A DNA stretch of 64,000 nt from Agarivorans aestuarii (GTDB lineage: Bacteria > Pseudomonadota > Gammaproteobacteria > Enterobacterales > Celerinatantimonadaceae): contig NZ_AP023033.1 in the NCBI RefSeq assembly GCF_019670125.1, forward strand, positions 504,501 through 568,500, in the 5' to 3' direction. Shown piece after piece: positions 19,179-28,151 of the stretch (within the stretch, counting starts at the first letter, position 1; the number at the start of each line of letters is the position of its first letter). The position numbers and the translations under genes are program-made. The notes beneath the pieces are model-generated. The model was not told the origin of the DNA, did no database searches, and saw only the letters and a list, made by a program, of their open reading frames with translations.

Positions 19179-22100
19179 ATGCAAATAGTAAGTGAAGGTT
19201 GGTTAGTTATTCCGCTGTCGTTGGCCTACCTAGGGCTGCTATTTGTTATCGCCTATTTCACCGACCAAAATGCCAGTGCGCGCCTGCGTTGGCAGCCTGC
19301 CTTCTATAGCTTTTCTATCGCCGTTTATTGTACCTCATGGACCTTTTACGGCACGGTAGGTCAGGCCAGCGAAAATTTCTTATCATTTATTCCCATTTAT
19401 CTTGGCCCAGTGCTGCTATTTATATTTGGTTGGAAGCTGCTGGCGAGGGTAGTGTTAATTGCCAAACGCGAGCATATCACCACCATTGCCGACTTTATCG
19501 CTGCACGTTATGGCAAGTCGCAAACTCTTGCGGTAGTTATTTCGCTTATTTGTATTATTGGCGTGCTGCCTTATATCGCCTTGCAGTTACGCGCCATTGT
19601 GATGGGTTTAGATTTGTTTGGCGGCGATGCAATGCGTGAAGCCGTGGGCAAGGGCAGTAGCTCGCAAATCGCTTTGTTTGTGAGTATCGCCTTGGCGATA
19701 TTCACCATGTTATTTGGCACTCGCCATATTGATGCTACCGAACATCACCGCGGGGTAATTGTTGCTATCGCTTTTGAGTCGCTGGTTAAGCTGGTGGCCT
19801 TTGTGTGTGTGGGATTGCTGGCGGTATCAATATTGTGGGATTTACCACTGAGCACCCAGCAAGCGGTGAGCGAGTCCTTTAGCTTTAAGTGGCAAGAGAT
19901 TAGCATTGCCGATGTAACAGACTTGGTGATTGCCACTCTATTGGCAATGTCGGCGGTCATTTGTTTGCCTCGGCAATTCCACGTAACGGTGGTGGAAAAC
20001 AACCAAGTTAATGATCTTAAAACCGCCCGTTGGTTATTTCCTGCCTATTTGGTATTGCTGGCTATTTTTGTCTTACCCATCGCCTTTGCTGGAGATGTAT
20101 TGCTGCCGGCAAATACCCCTGCCGATAACTATGTGATTAGTTTGCCATTGGCGGCCGGTCACGATTGGCTAGGTATGGTGGCGTTTCTTGGTGGTACCTC
20201 AGCCGCCAGCGGCATGGTGGTGGTGTCTACCATTGCGTTGGCCATTATGGTGAGTAACGATTTGGTATTGCCACTGCTATTGAAGCAAGGTGGTTTGAGT
20301 CGCCGCAATTTCGCCCAGTTTAGCGAGTTACTGCTTAATGTTCGCCGCACCACCATTCTAGTGATACTACTGCTGGCTTGGGGCACCTTTTTAATGCTGG
20401 GGGAATTAGCCAATCTAGCGGATATTGGTTTTTTATCTTTTGCTGCCATCGCCCAACTCGCTATACCGCTGATTTTTGGCTTGTACTGGCGAGAAGGTAA
20501 TCGCACCGGCGTTTATGCAGGCTTATTAGTGGGCATGAGCCTATGGCTGCTCAATCTACTTAATATGACCGATAGCCTTAGTCCTATTATTTTTAACCAA
20601 TGGCTCGCCGAGTGGCTTACCGCACCACAACTGGCGGGAAGAGCGCTTATCTCCAACGATAACTGGGGCATCGTGCTCAGTTTGTTGGGGAATTTGATAG
20701 CTTACTTGTTGGTGTCTAAACTATCTAGCCCCGCAGTTTCTGAGTGGTTGCAGGCCAGTAACTTTGTTGGTCAAACCGGTAAAAGTGACGATGCAGGCGC
20801 ACTTTATCAATCAAAGGTGAGTGTAGAAGAACTGCACATGCTCGCTTCCCGCTTTTTAGGTAGCCAACGGATTAGCGAAGCCTTTACCAAATACGCCAGT
20901 TCACGCGACCTCGACCTTAGCCCAAATCAACAAGCGCCAGTTGAGTTAATCGCCGAAACCGAGCGCATGTTAGGCGGTGTATTTGGTGCTTCTTCGGCAC
21001 GTTTAGTACTGGGTTCAGCTTTGCAAGGCAAGCAAGTCCAGCTAGAGGAGTTTGCCTCGATTGCTGAAGAAGCCTCGGAGCTTCTGCAATTCAATAAACA
21101 CCTGTTACAAGGCGCTATTGAGCATATTGATCAGGGCATCGCTATTGTCGATAAAGAGCTTAAGCTGGTTTCTTGGAATCGCCGTTACACCGAGTTATTT
21201 GATTTCCCCAACGGCATGATTGCGGTAGGGCGACCTATTGAAGATTTAATACGCCACAATGCTATCAATGGTTTGTGTGGCCCCGGTGATATTGAAGAAC
21301 ATGTAGAGCGGCGAGTGGGGCATTTACGCCGGGGTAATAGCCATACTTCTTCACGAATTCGCCGTGATGGTCGAGTGATCCAAGTGCAAGGCAATCCCAT
21401 GCCAAATGGCGGCTATGTAATGACTTTTAGTGACATTACTACCTTCCGCCAAGCCGAAGATATGCTGAAACAAGCCAATGAAATTCTCGAAGCGCGGGTG
21501 GCTCAGCGTACCCAGCAATTGTCATCGATTAACCAACAATTAGTGCATGCCACGCATGCGGCCGAACAAGCCAACCAATCTAAAACCCGCTTCTTAGCTG
21601 CGGTGAGTCATGACCTTATGCAACCCCTTAATGCCGCAAAACTTTTTGCCGGTTCATTACTGGAAGCAGACTTGGCAAAAGACACCAAATTTTTAGCCGC
21701 AAGCATTGATAAGTCACTCTATTCTGCAGAAGAAATTATTAGTGATTTATTGGATATTTCGAGGCTCGAGTCTGGGCGAGTCGTGGTGAGTAAAGAGCAG
21801 TTTGATATAGGCCATTTACTCGATCATATTCATGCCGAATTCATTCCCTTAGCTCAGCAACAAAAAGTGGACCTAAAGTTACACACCAGTAAGCTTACGG
21901 TAAGTAGCGACAGCAAATTATTGCGCCGTATTCTGCAAAACTTCCTCACCAATGCATTACGTTATAACCCCAAAGGTAAAGTCCTGCTGGGCGCCCGACG
22001 TAAAGGCAGTAGCCTGCGTTTAGAGGTTTGGGATAATGGCCCTGGCATTGAAGAGAGCAAGCAACAGCAAATTTTTGAGGAGTTTCAGCAGTTACAAAAA

Positions 22101-22700
22101 TCTGGGCGCGCTCGTGAAGAAGGCTTAGGTTTAGGCCTAGCCATTGCACAGGGTTTTGCCGAACTGTTAGAGATCCCTATTGGTGTTGAGTCGGAGCTAG
22201 GCAAAGGCTCGGTATTTTACGTCACCGTTCCGGTTGTAGAAGCAGCCAATGTATACAAAACTAAGCAATTAGAGGGCGCGCCTATTAGCACCACCCAAGG
22301 TGCTAAAGTGCTTTGTATTGATAATGAGCCCGACATTTTGGCCGGTATGGAAAGCTTGTTGGGCCGCTGGGGTTATGAAGTTATTTGCTGTGAAGACGCC
22401 GACACCGCGGCAGAAGTTATTGAAGGTGGCTGGGTGCCAGAACTGATTTTGAGTGACTACCATCTCGACTACGACAAAACTGGCTTAGAAGCACTGCAGC
22501 GCTTAATTCATCAAGGGCAACTCTCTTGTCATGGCATTGTTATTAGCGCCGATAGGCAAACTGATCTAATCGACCGCGTACGCGCTCAAGGCTTTGCCTA
22601 CTTAAGTAAACCACTACGCCCATTACGTTTGAAAAAACTCTGCCAGCAGCTGCTTAATAGCCAAAAAGGCGCTAATGATTGGCTAAAGCCGAGCTCTTAA
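19179..22700 (+). CDS. crbS: SLC5-type hybrid sensor histidine kinase CrbS
   Basis: A 1173-residue membrane kinase. Residues 1 to about 520 form a sodium:solute symporter-like (SLC5) domain of about 13 helices. Then come a PAS domain (about 640-760, AIEHIDQGIAIVDKELKLVSW), a coiled-coil, HisKA with the phosphorylated His at about 811 (VSHDLMQPLNAAK), HATPase (DNGPGI and GLGLGLAIAQGF boxes) and a C-terminal receiver with Asp at about 1093 (LSDYHLDY). This architecture defines CrbS (MxtR in Pseudomonas), which with CrbR activates acs in the acetate switch. The genes lie near each other and near acs here. The ATG start has GGGAA 14 bases upstream, a weak site. Confidence 0.9.
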   Translation: MQIVSEGWLVIPLSLAYLGLLFVIAYFTDQNASARLRWQPAFYSFSIAVYCTSWTFYGTVGQASENFLSFIPIYLGPVLLFIFGWKLLARVVLIAKREHITTIADFIAARYGKSQTLAVVISLICIIGVLPYIALQLRAIVMGLDLFGGDAMREAVGKGSSSQIALFVSIALAIFTMLFGTRHIDATEHHRGVIVAIAFESLVKLVAFVCVGLLAVSILWDLPLSTQQAVSESFSFKWQEISIADVTDLVIATLLAMSAVICLPRQFHVTVVENNQVNDLKTARWLFPAYLVLLAIFVLPIAFAGDVLLPANTPADNYVISLPLAAGHDWLGMVAFLGGTSAASGMVVVSTIALAIMVSNDLVLPLLLKQGGLSRRNFAQFSELLLNVRRTTILVILLLAWGTFLMLGELANLADIGFLSFAAIAQLAIPLIFGLYWREGNRTGVYAGLLVGMSLWLLNLLNMTDSLSPIIFNQWLAEWLTAPQLAGRALISNDNWGIVLSLLGNLIAYLLVSKLSSPAVSEWLQASNFVGQTGKSDDAGALYQSKVSVEELHMLASRFLGSQRISEAFTKYASSRDLDLSPNQQAPVELIAETERMLGGVFGASSARLVLGSALQGKQVQLEEFASIAEEASELLQFNKHLLQGAIEHIDQGIAIVDKELKLVSWNRRYTELFDFPNGMIAVGRPIEDLIRHNAINGLCGPGDIEEHVERRVGHLRRGNSHTSSRIRRDGRVIQVQGNPMPNGGYVMTFSDITTFRQAEDMLKQANEILEARVAQRTQQLSSINQQLVHATHAAEQANQSKTRFLAAVSHDLMQPLNAAKLFAGSLLEADLAKDTKFLAASIDKSLYSAEEIISDLLDISRLESGRVVVSKEQFDIGHLLDHIHAEFIPLAQQQKVDLKLHTSKLTVSSDSKLLRRILQNFLTNALRYNPKGKVLLGARRKGSSLRLEVWDNGPGIEESKQQQIFEEFQQLQKSGRAREEGLGLGLAIAQGFAELLEIPIGVESELGKGSVFYVTVPVVEAANVYKTKQLEGAPISTTQGAKVLCIDNEPDILAGMESLLGRWGYEVICCEDADTAAEVIEGGWVPELILSDYHLDYDKTGLEALQRLIHQGQLSCHGIVISADRQTDLIDRVRAQGFAYLSKPLRPLRLKKLCQQLLNSQKGANDWLKPSS

Positions 22701-22794
22701 GTAGGCAGAAAGGTTGATGTTTTAACGCGTACTTGAACAACAACAGTTTTACGATGTCGCTAATTTTTCATTTTTTATAAACGGGAGGGGTAGC

Positions 22795-23418
22795 TTGATT
22801 AGGTGGGGAGTAAATAGTTTTCTTAGCACTAATATGCGGCTGATGGCAAATTGGAATGGCAGTGCTTGGCAGGTGTTTGATTGTTTTATTGTGGCTAAAC
22901 CAAAAACCTTACCCGCTCCAACTTGTAAGATATCTCCAACCGGCAGTTGGCAAATTTTTGAAACAGCTGAAAGAACCTTGTATTTGTCTTTGGTTAATCG
23001 AGAGTTGCTAGTTAGTTGGGCAGAGCTCATCCCATTGATGGCTGAATATAGTAAAGGCTTTGTGCAAACGATGCTCCGCCAAGAAGTCCAGAAGCTAGTA
23101 TTAGAAGCAGAGAGCAATCCCCAAGAAGTAAAACGAGCGCGCCAATTAGGAATTAATGTTCATCAACTCTGGTGGTTGCAAGCGCTGGACCAGTATCCAG
23201 AAGAGCTGGCTTATCAAAGTAAAACCAGCTCACATATAGCTGAATGGCGATGTGAACCGCTCGAACCAGCATTTACTAAACCATTAGTGAGCCGTGATTT
23301 ACGCGCTCTTACTAAGTTGGGGTGGTTGTCGTTTGATGGAGAACGTTATCATCGTACTAGTAAACTTATCCCTCCGGCAGCAGAGCATGTGACTAAGGGG
23401 GTTTATAATTTTGATTGA
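22795..23418 (+). CDS. Hypothetical protein, 207 residues
   Basis: I do not recognise this protein. It starts with TTG at 22795, with GGGAGGGG directly upstream, a strong ribosome binding site. No signal peptide or clear membrane segment is seen. The N-terminal part is beta-rich with several Trp residues. The middle is helical and basic (EVQKLVLEAESNPQEVKRARQLG). The end (DLRALTKLGWLSFDGERYHRT) looks like a winged-helix wing, though weakly. It lies between crbS and crbR and is transcribed with crbS or alone, 94 bp downstream. Its placement could mean a role in acetate signalling, but nothing in the sequence shows one. Confidence 0.6.
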   Translation: MIRWGVNSFLSTNMRLMANWNGSAWQVFDCFIVAKPKTLPAPTCKISPTGSWQIFETAERTLYLSLVNRELLVSWAELIPLMAEYSKGFVQTMLRQEVQKLVLEAESNPQEVKRARQLGINVHQLWWLQALDQYPEELAYQSKTSSHIAEWRCEPLEPAFTKPLVSRDLRALTKLGWLSFDGERYHRTSKLIPPAAEHVTKGVYNFD

Positions 23419-23426
23419 ATTCTTCA

Positions 23427-23471
23427 AAGCCCCACTAAACTAAAGCTATTAGCGTTAGTTTAGTGGGGCTT
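23427..23471. terminator. Strong bidirectional terminator
   Basis: AAGCCCCACTAAACTAA at 23427-23443 pairs exactly with 23455-23471 across an 11-base loop. It lies between the convergent hypothetical gene and crbR. Confidence 0.8.
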
Positions 23472-23495
23472 AACTTAATCTTTAATTAGACTATG

Positions 23496-24161
23496 TTAAA
23501 TCTCGTTATCTTCTGGGCTTGGCTCTAGCTCTAATTGCTGTAAGGCAATTACTGCTTGGGTGCGATTTTTCACGTTGAGTTTGCGGAAAATGGCGGTAAC
23601 GTGGGCCTTAATGGTGGCCTCCGATACGTTTAGCTCGTAGGCAATTTGCTTGTTTAGCAGGCCTTCGTTAAGCATTACCAATACTTTGTATTGCTGTGGT
23701 GTAAGGCTGGCTAAGCGCTCCGCGAGAGGGTCTTCCTCAGCTTGAGCGCTAAAGCTTATGCCTTCTGGGAACCAGTCGTCACCTTCAATAATGTGCTGAA
23801 TGGCTGCAACTAACTGTTGTAGTGGCGTGGACTTAGGAATAAAGCCAGTAGCGCCAAGCTGTTTGGCTTTTTGTACTACGCTCACTTCTTCGCTGGCAGA
23901 GATCACCACGATAGGTAGCTCTGGGTATTGACCATGTAAGTGGGTAAACGCTGAGAAACCATTGGCGCCTGGCATCTTTAAATCTAATAACAATAGGTCG
24001 GGTTCGCGCTCTAGGTCGAGCAGCTTAAGTAGGTCGTTAACATTCTCAGCTTCTAGTAACTGAGCATCGGGAACGGCAGTTTGTACTGCCTGCTGAAGAG
24101 CACTACGAAACAAGGGGTGGTCATCAGCGATAATGATCTTGTAGGTATCTTCCATAACCAT
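23496..24161 (-). CDS. crbR: LuxR-family response regulator CrbR
   Basis: A 221-residue NarL/FixJ-type regulator. The receiver has ADDHPLFR at the N-terminus and the phosphoacceptor Asp near residue 60 (LLLLDLKMPG), with the Thr/Ser and Lys switch residues in VVISAS and FIPKSTP. The C-terminal LuxR HTH (LTPQQYKVLVMLNEGLLNKQ, then LNVSEATIKAHVTAIF) follows. It is the expected partner of the CrbS kinase about 0.8 kb away; CrbR/ErdR orthologues activate acs. Two start choices, MVMED and MED, differ by two residues. Confidence 0.9.
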   Translation of the reverse strand: MVMEDTYKIIIADDHPLFRSALQQAVQTAVPDAQLLEAENVNDLLKLLDLEREPDLLLLDLKMPGANGFSAFTHLHGQYPELPIVVISASEEVSVVQKAKQLGATGFIPKSTPLQQLVAAIQHIIEGDDWFPEGISFSAQAEEDPLAERLASLTPQQYKVLVMLNEGLLNKQIAYELNVSEATIKAHVTAIFRKLNVKNRTQAVIALQQLELEPSPEDNEI

Positions 24162-24223
24162 GATTCATCTGCCTTTTTTTTGACCATAGCACCAAGCCTT
24201 GCGGGTTTCAATTTGCAGAGGGC

Positions 24224-24832
24224 TTAACTGTGAAGGCCGAGCAAAGTTCCCATTCCAAGTAGGGTTGTACCGCTAAATCTATTGACCCATTGTTGATAGC
24301 GCTGCAGCTGTATTTGCACTTTATGGTGCGACAAAATGCGCACTAATAAGTACCACAGTAATGCGGTTTCTAGTAACAAGGCTGCCCCGAGTATCAGCTT
24401 TTCGCTAAGTAGTGTTTCGCTACCAATAAATTGGCTAAATACGCTCACAACAAACACCAATATTTTGGGGTTGAGTAGATTGCAGGCAACGCCACTTAAC
24501 ACCACTTTATTAGCGCGTTTAGGTGTTCCTTGGGCAGCAAGTTCAATAAGCTCGGAACGGCTAAACAAGGTTCTTAAGCCTAGGAATACTAAAAAGCCAG
24601 CGCCGCCCCAACGCAATACTTCAAACAACAGAGGGGATTGCTTAATAAGAATGGATAAGCCACCAATAGCGAGGGCAATGTGGATGCTAAAACCCACTAG
24701 TACGCCCATTACGCATAATGCCGCTTGGCGTTTTCCGCTGCTGGCATGGCGCAACACCATTACCATGTCTGGGCCCGGGCTTAACATACCCAACAAATTA
24801 ATCAATAGCAGTGCGCTTAATGCTTCTAACAC
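24224..24832 (-). CDS. LysE/RhtB family amino acid exporter
   Basis: A 202-residue inner-membrane protein with six predicted helices. The N-terminal MLSPGPDMVMVLRHA motif is the LysE/RhtB family signature (GPxxxxV). The middle GVACNLLNPKILVFVVSVF matches the conserved LNPK segment. The family exports amino acids or homoserine lactone-like compounds; the specificity cannot be told. It is a single gene. An imperfect inverted repeat (AAATGGAAT at 24901 paired with ATTCCATTT near 24926) lies 68 bp upstream and may be its operator. Confidence 0.85.
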   Translation of the reverse strand: MLEALSALLLINLLGMLSPGPDMVMVLRHASSGKRQAALCVMGVLVGFSIHIALAIGGLSILIKQSPLLFEVLRWGGAGFLVFLGLRTLFSRSELIELAAQGTPKRANKVVLSGVACNLLNPKILVFVVSVFSQFIGSETLLSEKLILGAALLLETALLWYLLVRILSHHKVQIQLQRYQQWVNRFSGTTLLGMGTLLGLHS

Positions 24833-25098
24833 GCCTTCATCCCTGAAAAGTAATGAGATTTAAAAACTGCGGCTAGTGTAGGGCCTGTCTCTAAGTGGAT
24901 AAATGGAATTGTAGCTATTCTACATATTCCATTTTGGAATTATTGGTTCGGTAAAGATTATAAAACTGTGAGCTGAACGAATTCAGCAGTAGATTAAATT
25001 GATATTGCGTAAGTAGGAGGGTTTAGCCCAATGCTAAATTTTGTCGTCTTAGTGTTAATATGCGCGGGTAGTTTAGGCAGTAAGCTTAAAGGAAGAGC

Positions 25099-25584
25099 AT
25101 GCAAATGGCTGAAGTATCACTTAACAAGTACCTAATGTGGTTTTCACTGGTTTATTTAGCCAGTTCCTTAGTTTTTGGCACCGTGGTGTCGTGGTTAGAT
25201 TTAGAGTCCAACAGTTTTTTAGGCATTATTATCTTGATGTTGTCTGCATTTATTGCGGTGCAGTTGTTTGTGAAAGATCACCAGCGAGGGCTTACTCGTA
25301 AAGAGCTACGCTATTTAAGCTTTTGGTCGTGGCTTGCTTCGATATTCATTTCTGTGGCTGAATTGCTGGCGGTATTTGCCTACTCATTTTATGAGATTTA
25401 TGGGGTGATTGCCTGGCTAGATGTGCAGGCTGAGCTGTCGGCTTTGTTGTTTGAGCTGTCTATCGACTTACATGCCCTTTACGCGATTATTGCCGTGGTA
25501 TTGCTCATCTTTTGGGGACTAACCCGCTTGGCCTATGGTTTTGCCAATAAAACCTCCGCTAAGCAAGTAGATAAGCTAGCTTAG
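25099..25584 (+). CDS. Hypothetical four-helix membrane protein
   Basis: Unrecognised 161-residue protein with about four hydrophobic segments: near residues 12-32, 38-56, 70-95 and 130-153. The loops are short; the third loop is acidic and rich in Leu. GGAAG lies four bases before the ATG, and a second in-frame ATG is two codons later. Its stop codon lies 5 bp from the stop of the convergent Cys-rich gene. No motif suggests an activity. Confidence 0.6.
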   Translation: MQMAEVSLNKYLMWFSLVYLASSLVFGTVVSWLDLESNSFLGIIILMLSAFIAVQLFVKDHQRGLTRKELRYLSFWSWLASIFISVAELLAVFAYSFYEIYGVIAWLDVQAELSALLFELSIDLHALYAIIAVVLLIFWGLTRLAYGFANKTSAKQVDKLA

Positions 25585-25589
25585 TTTGG

Positions 25590-25982
25590 TTAATTACTTG
25601 AAGTAGGATAAGGGCAGTGTCGACAGCCATTACCGCAGCAGGTGCCTCGTTTTAAGTGATACCAAGCACTAAAAACCATCAAGCCATCTTCCATGCCGAA
25701 GTCTAGATGTTCTTGCAAGGCAGCTTGTTGGTTAGCTGGTGTTCGGTAGCGCGCAGCTAATTCTAATAGTTCATGATGAGGTGTATTAGCTATCAACAGC
25801 GTTAATTTCTCGGCCAACTTTTTGGATAAGCATGTTTGACAAAGACATGCCCGCTCATTGAGATCTGCGCTTACTGGCAAAATAGCTGGCATATTCATAC
25901 ACCAGCATTGTTCATTGGCTGTGCAGCCGACTGAGGCTCCACAGCTAGGACAATCTGAAAGGACTTGTTGTGCCACGAGCAT
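25590..25982 (-). CDS. Cys-rich CWC plus DUF5522 fusion protein
   Basis: A 130-residue protein with 14 Cys, probably metal-binding. The N-terminal half (CPSCGASVGC, then CWCMNMP, then CLCQTCL) matches the cysteine-rich CWC family. The C-terminal end (WYHLKRGTCCGNGCRHCPY) matches DUF5522, usually a separate 50-60-residue protein. The two domains often occur as neighbours in other gammaproteobacteria, so a fusion supports a shared function, perhaps zinc or iron-sulfur binding. The function is unknown. Confidence 0.8.
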   Translation of the reverse strand: MLVAQQVLSDCPSCGASVGCTANEQCWCMNMPAILPVSADLNERACLCQTCLSKKLAEKLTLLIANTPHHELLELAARYRTPANQQAALQEHLDFGMEDGLMVFSAWYHLKRGTCCGNGCRHCPYPTSSN

Positions 25983-26050
25983 GTTTCTTGGTTAATGTCT
26001 TTTATTCGAGCATAAAGTATTTAGCCTTTGCTTCCTATGTGAGTTTGCAT

Positions 26051-26983
26051 TTAGTGGCTTTGATTTCCAACAAAACTGACAGTCTCAGCAATAACCTGAG
26101 GGTCTTTTAGCAGGCGAAAGTGGCCTAGTCCTTCTGTTTGCTGGTGTTTTGCATTTGGCCAGCACTGTTGAATTTGCTTAAACTGTTGTTGGCTAACTTC
26201 TTGGTCTTGGCTATCACTAATTAACAAACCTGGCGTAGCTTGCGGGGTTAAGCGCTCTACACTAAACAATTGCCAAGGATCGTCACCCGCCAACAACTTC
26301 TGCATTTTTTGTCCCACTTGTTCTTTAAAGGTTGCTTTAAGCTTCTGGCGTAGGTTGAGTAGATTGGCATAGGTGGAAAACATTTCTTCTACATCTAAAT
26401 GTGGGGCTAACATAACTAGCTTGGTTGGAGCAAAACCGCGTAACTGGGCTGTGGTAGTGGCCATAGCACCAAAGGAATGAGCAAGTACACAGTGCACCTT
26501 GGCAACTTGCTGTTGAATGGCCATTAAGCTGTCACTGAATTCGAGTAAGTGGCTATGCGAATCTTGATGACTGCCGTGTCCGGGGGCATCAAATGTCGCA
26601 ACTTGGTAGCCAGCATCAACCAAAGGTTGAACAAAATGGCGAAACTGCACGCCGCTGCCACTCCAGCCATGCAAGCAAACCACTAAAGGTCCTTTCCCCC
26701 ATAAGTGCAAGGGTAGCTTATGTTGGTTTACCTTGAGTGTGATGGTTTGCTCGGCACTTTGCCAAAAGGCTTGAGTATTAGGGCTAACCTTCCGCTTAAA
26801 TACACGAAACCATAACTTAGCCAATGTGTTTGCCGCCCAAGCTTGACTGACTAAGCCGGCCAGGTTAAATGCTAACCCTGCTGCTTGATAACGTAAGGGC
26901 ACCACTCGCTGGTGTCGTTTTTGTTTGTTACTTGGCTGCGGGGTATCACAGTTTAGTGAGTTGGCTTGATTTGGCTGAGTCAT
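26051..26983 (-). CDS. Alpha/beta hydrolase
   Basis: A 310-residue alpha/beta-hydrolase-fold protein. The oxyanion HG motif is LHGWSGSG near residue 105. The nucleophile elbow is AHSFGA. A catalytic Asp lies in LLISDSQDQEV, and the C-terminal His in GLGHFRLL completes the triad. The N-terminal 60 residues are basic, with one hydrophobic stretch that may lie on the membrane. It resembles esterase/lipase-like hydrolases of unknown substrate. Confidence 0.8.
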   Translation of the reverse strand: MTQPNQANSLNCDTPQPSNKQKRHQRVVPLRYQAAGLAFNLAGLVSQAWAANTLAKLWFRVFKRKVSPNTQAFWQSAEQTITLKVNQHKLPLHLWGKGPLVVCLHGWSGSGVQFRHFVQPLVDAGYQVATFDAPGHGSHQDSHSHLLEFSDSLMAIQQQVAKVHCVLAHSFGAMATTTAQLRGFAPTKLVMLAPHLDVEEMFSTYANLLNLRQKLKATFKEQVGQKMQKLLAGDDPWQLFSVERLTPQATPGLLISDSQDQEVSQQQFKQIQQCWPNAKHQQTEGLGHFRLLKDPQVIAETVSFVGNQSH

Positions 26984-27056
26984 ATAGTCTCTCCCTGAGA
27001 TTTAGTCACTAGTATCCTATTTGCTGACAGGCTTAAAAAGTGTCATATTTGCCATT

Positions 27057-28103
27057 ATGATGGTGAAAATGGACAAGGTTATGAAAGCTGCAATTTTGTT
27101 AATGGATAACTGCTTTGGCACGGGTATTAATGGCATATTAGATGCGCTTATTGCGGCTAATTACAGCTTGATTAAATCTGGCGCCATGCCGTTGTTTGAG
27201 TGGGAGCTAGTGTCGCTAGATGGTAATCGGGTCACTCCCACCAATGGATTGCGCATTGAGGCCGATTGCGATTTAGCTAGTTTTATAGCGCGTTCTGAAC
27301 AACCCGACATATGGATTATTCCTGGCATTTATCAATCGGCTAGCAACTTTGAAAAAGTGCAAACGGCGATGCGCCAAAGCGAAGTAATGATACCTGTGCT
27401 TCAGCAGCATGTAGCAGATAACAAAATGATTGTGTGTATGTGCACTGGCGCTTTTTTGCTAGCGCAAGCCGATTTGCTGGGCAAGAATCCGGCATTAATG
27501 CATTGGCGTAATGAGCATCATTTCCGCCGTGCCTTTCCGCACTTAAGCATTGATAGCCAGAATACCATTGCTGAGTATGGCAATTTACTGTGTTCGATTG
27601 GTGGCAGTATGGCTTATGAGTATTTAGTGCTGCGTCTTGTAGAGCGCTTTGCCGGGCATCAAACAGCCATTAACACCGCCAAGTTGCTGATGATGGATCT
27701 TAATGCCCCGCCAGCTGCGCCTTATCGTGCTCACCAGTACCAGCCAGAACATCAAGATGCCTTAGTGCAACAGGCACAGCTTTACTTGCAGCGAAATAGC
27801 AGCCAAGACATTAGCATGGTGGAAGTGGCTCAAGAATTAAACATTAGTGATCGCCAGCTAAAGCGACGCTTTGCTGCGGCCTTAGATTGCTCCCCCTTGC
27901 AGTACCTTCAGCGGCTTAGGGTAAATCAAGCTTGCAGCCTACTCGAGGCGACCCAATTACCCAGCAATAAAATTGTGTTGGAAGTCGGCTATCAAGACGA
28001 AAGCAGTTTTCGTCGTTTATTTAAAAAACAAATGGCAATGACCATGGAAAGCTACCGGCAGCAATTTGGTATTCAACATCAGCAACATATGGCTGTTGGT
28101 TAG
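27057..28103 (+). CDS. GlxA family regulator (DJ-1/PfpI plus AraC)
   Basis: The N-terminal 190 residues form a DJ-1/PfpI-like class I amidotransferase domain (VCMCTGAFLLAQADLL with the elbow Cys). The C-terminal 100 residues carry an AraC double HTH (MVEVAQELNISDRQLKRRF, then NKIVLEVGYQDESSFRRLF). These GlxA-type activators respond to amines or other small metabolites. The start is uncertain: ATG codons at 27057, 27060, 27069 and 27081 are all in frame, and none has a clear Shine-Dalgarno. The LysR gene is convergent downstream. The target is unknown. Confidence 0.85.
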   Translation: MMVKMDKVMKAAILLMDNCFGTGINGILDALIAANYSLIKSGAMPLFEWELVSLDGNRVTPTNGLRIEADCDLASFIARSEQPDIWIIPGIYQSASNFEKVQTAMRQSEVMIPVLQQHVADNKMIVCMCTGAFLLAQADLLGKNPALMHWRNEHHFRRAFPHLSIDSQNTIAEYGNLLCSIGGSMAYEYLVLRLVERFAGHQTAINTAKLLMMDLNAPPAAPYRAHQYQPEHQDALVQQAQLYLQRNSSQDISMVEVAQELNISDRQLKRRFAAALDCSPLQYLQRLRVNQACSLLEATQLPSNKIVLEVGYQDESSFRRLFKKQMAMTMESYRQQFGIQHQQHMAVG

Positions 28104-28151
28104 CAAAGCCATTTAATCTAAGAGTAATAAGGTAAGTAAGTGCTTACATGG

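Noticed and set aside
28128-28150. GTAAGTGCTTAC-like sequence between GlxA and LysR genes as a LacI operator
   Set aside because: The centre is TG rather than CG and it lies between two gene ends, not at a promoter.
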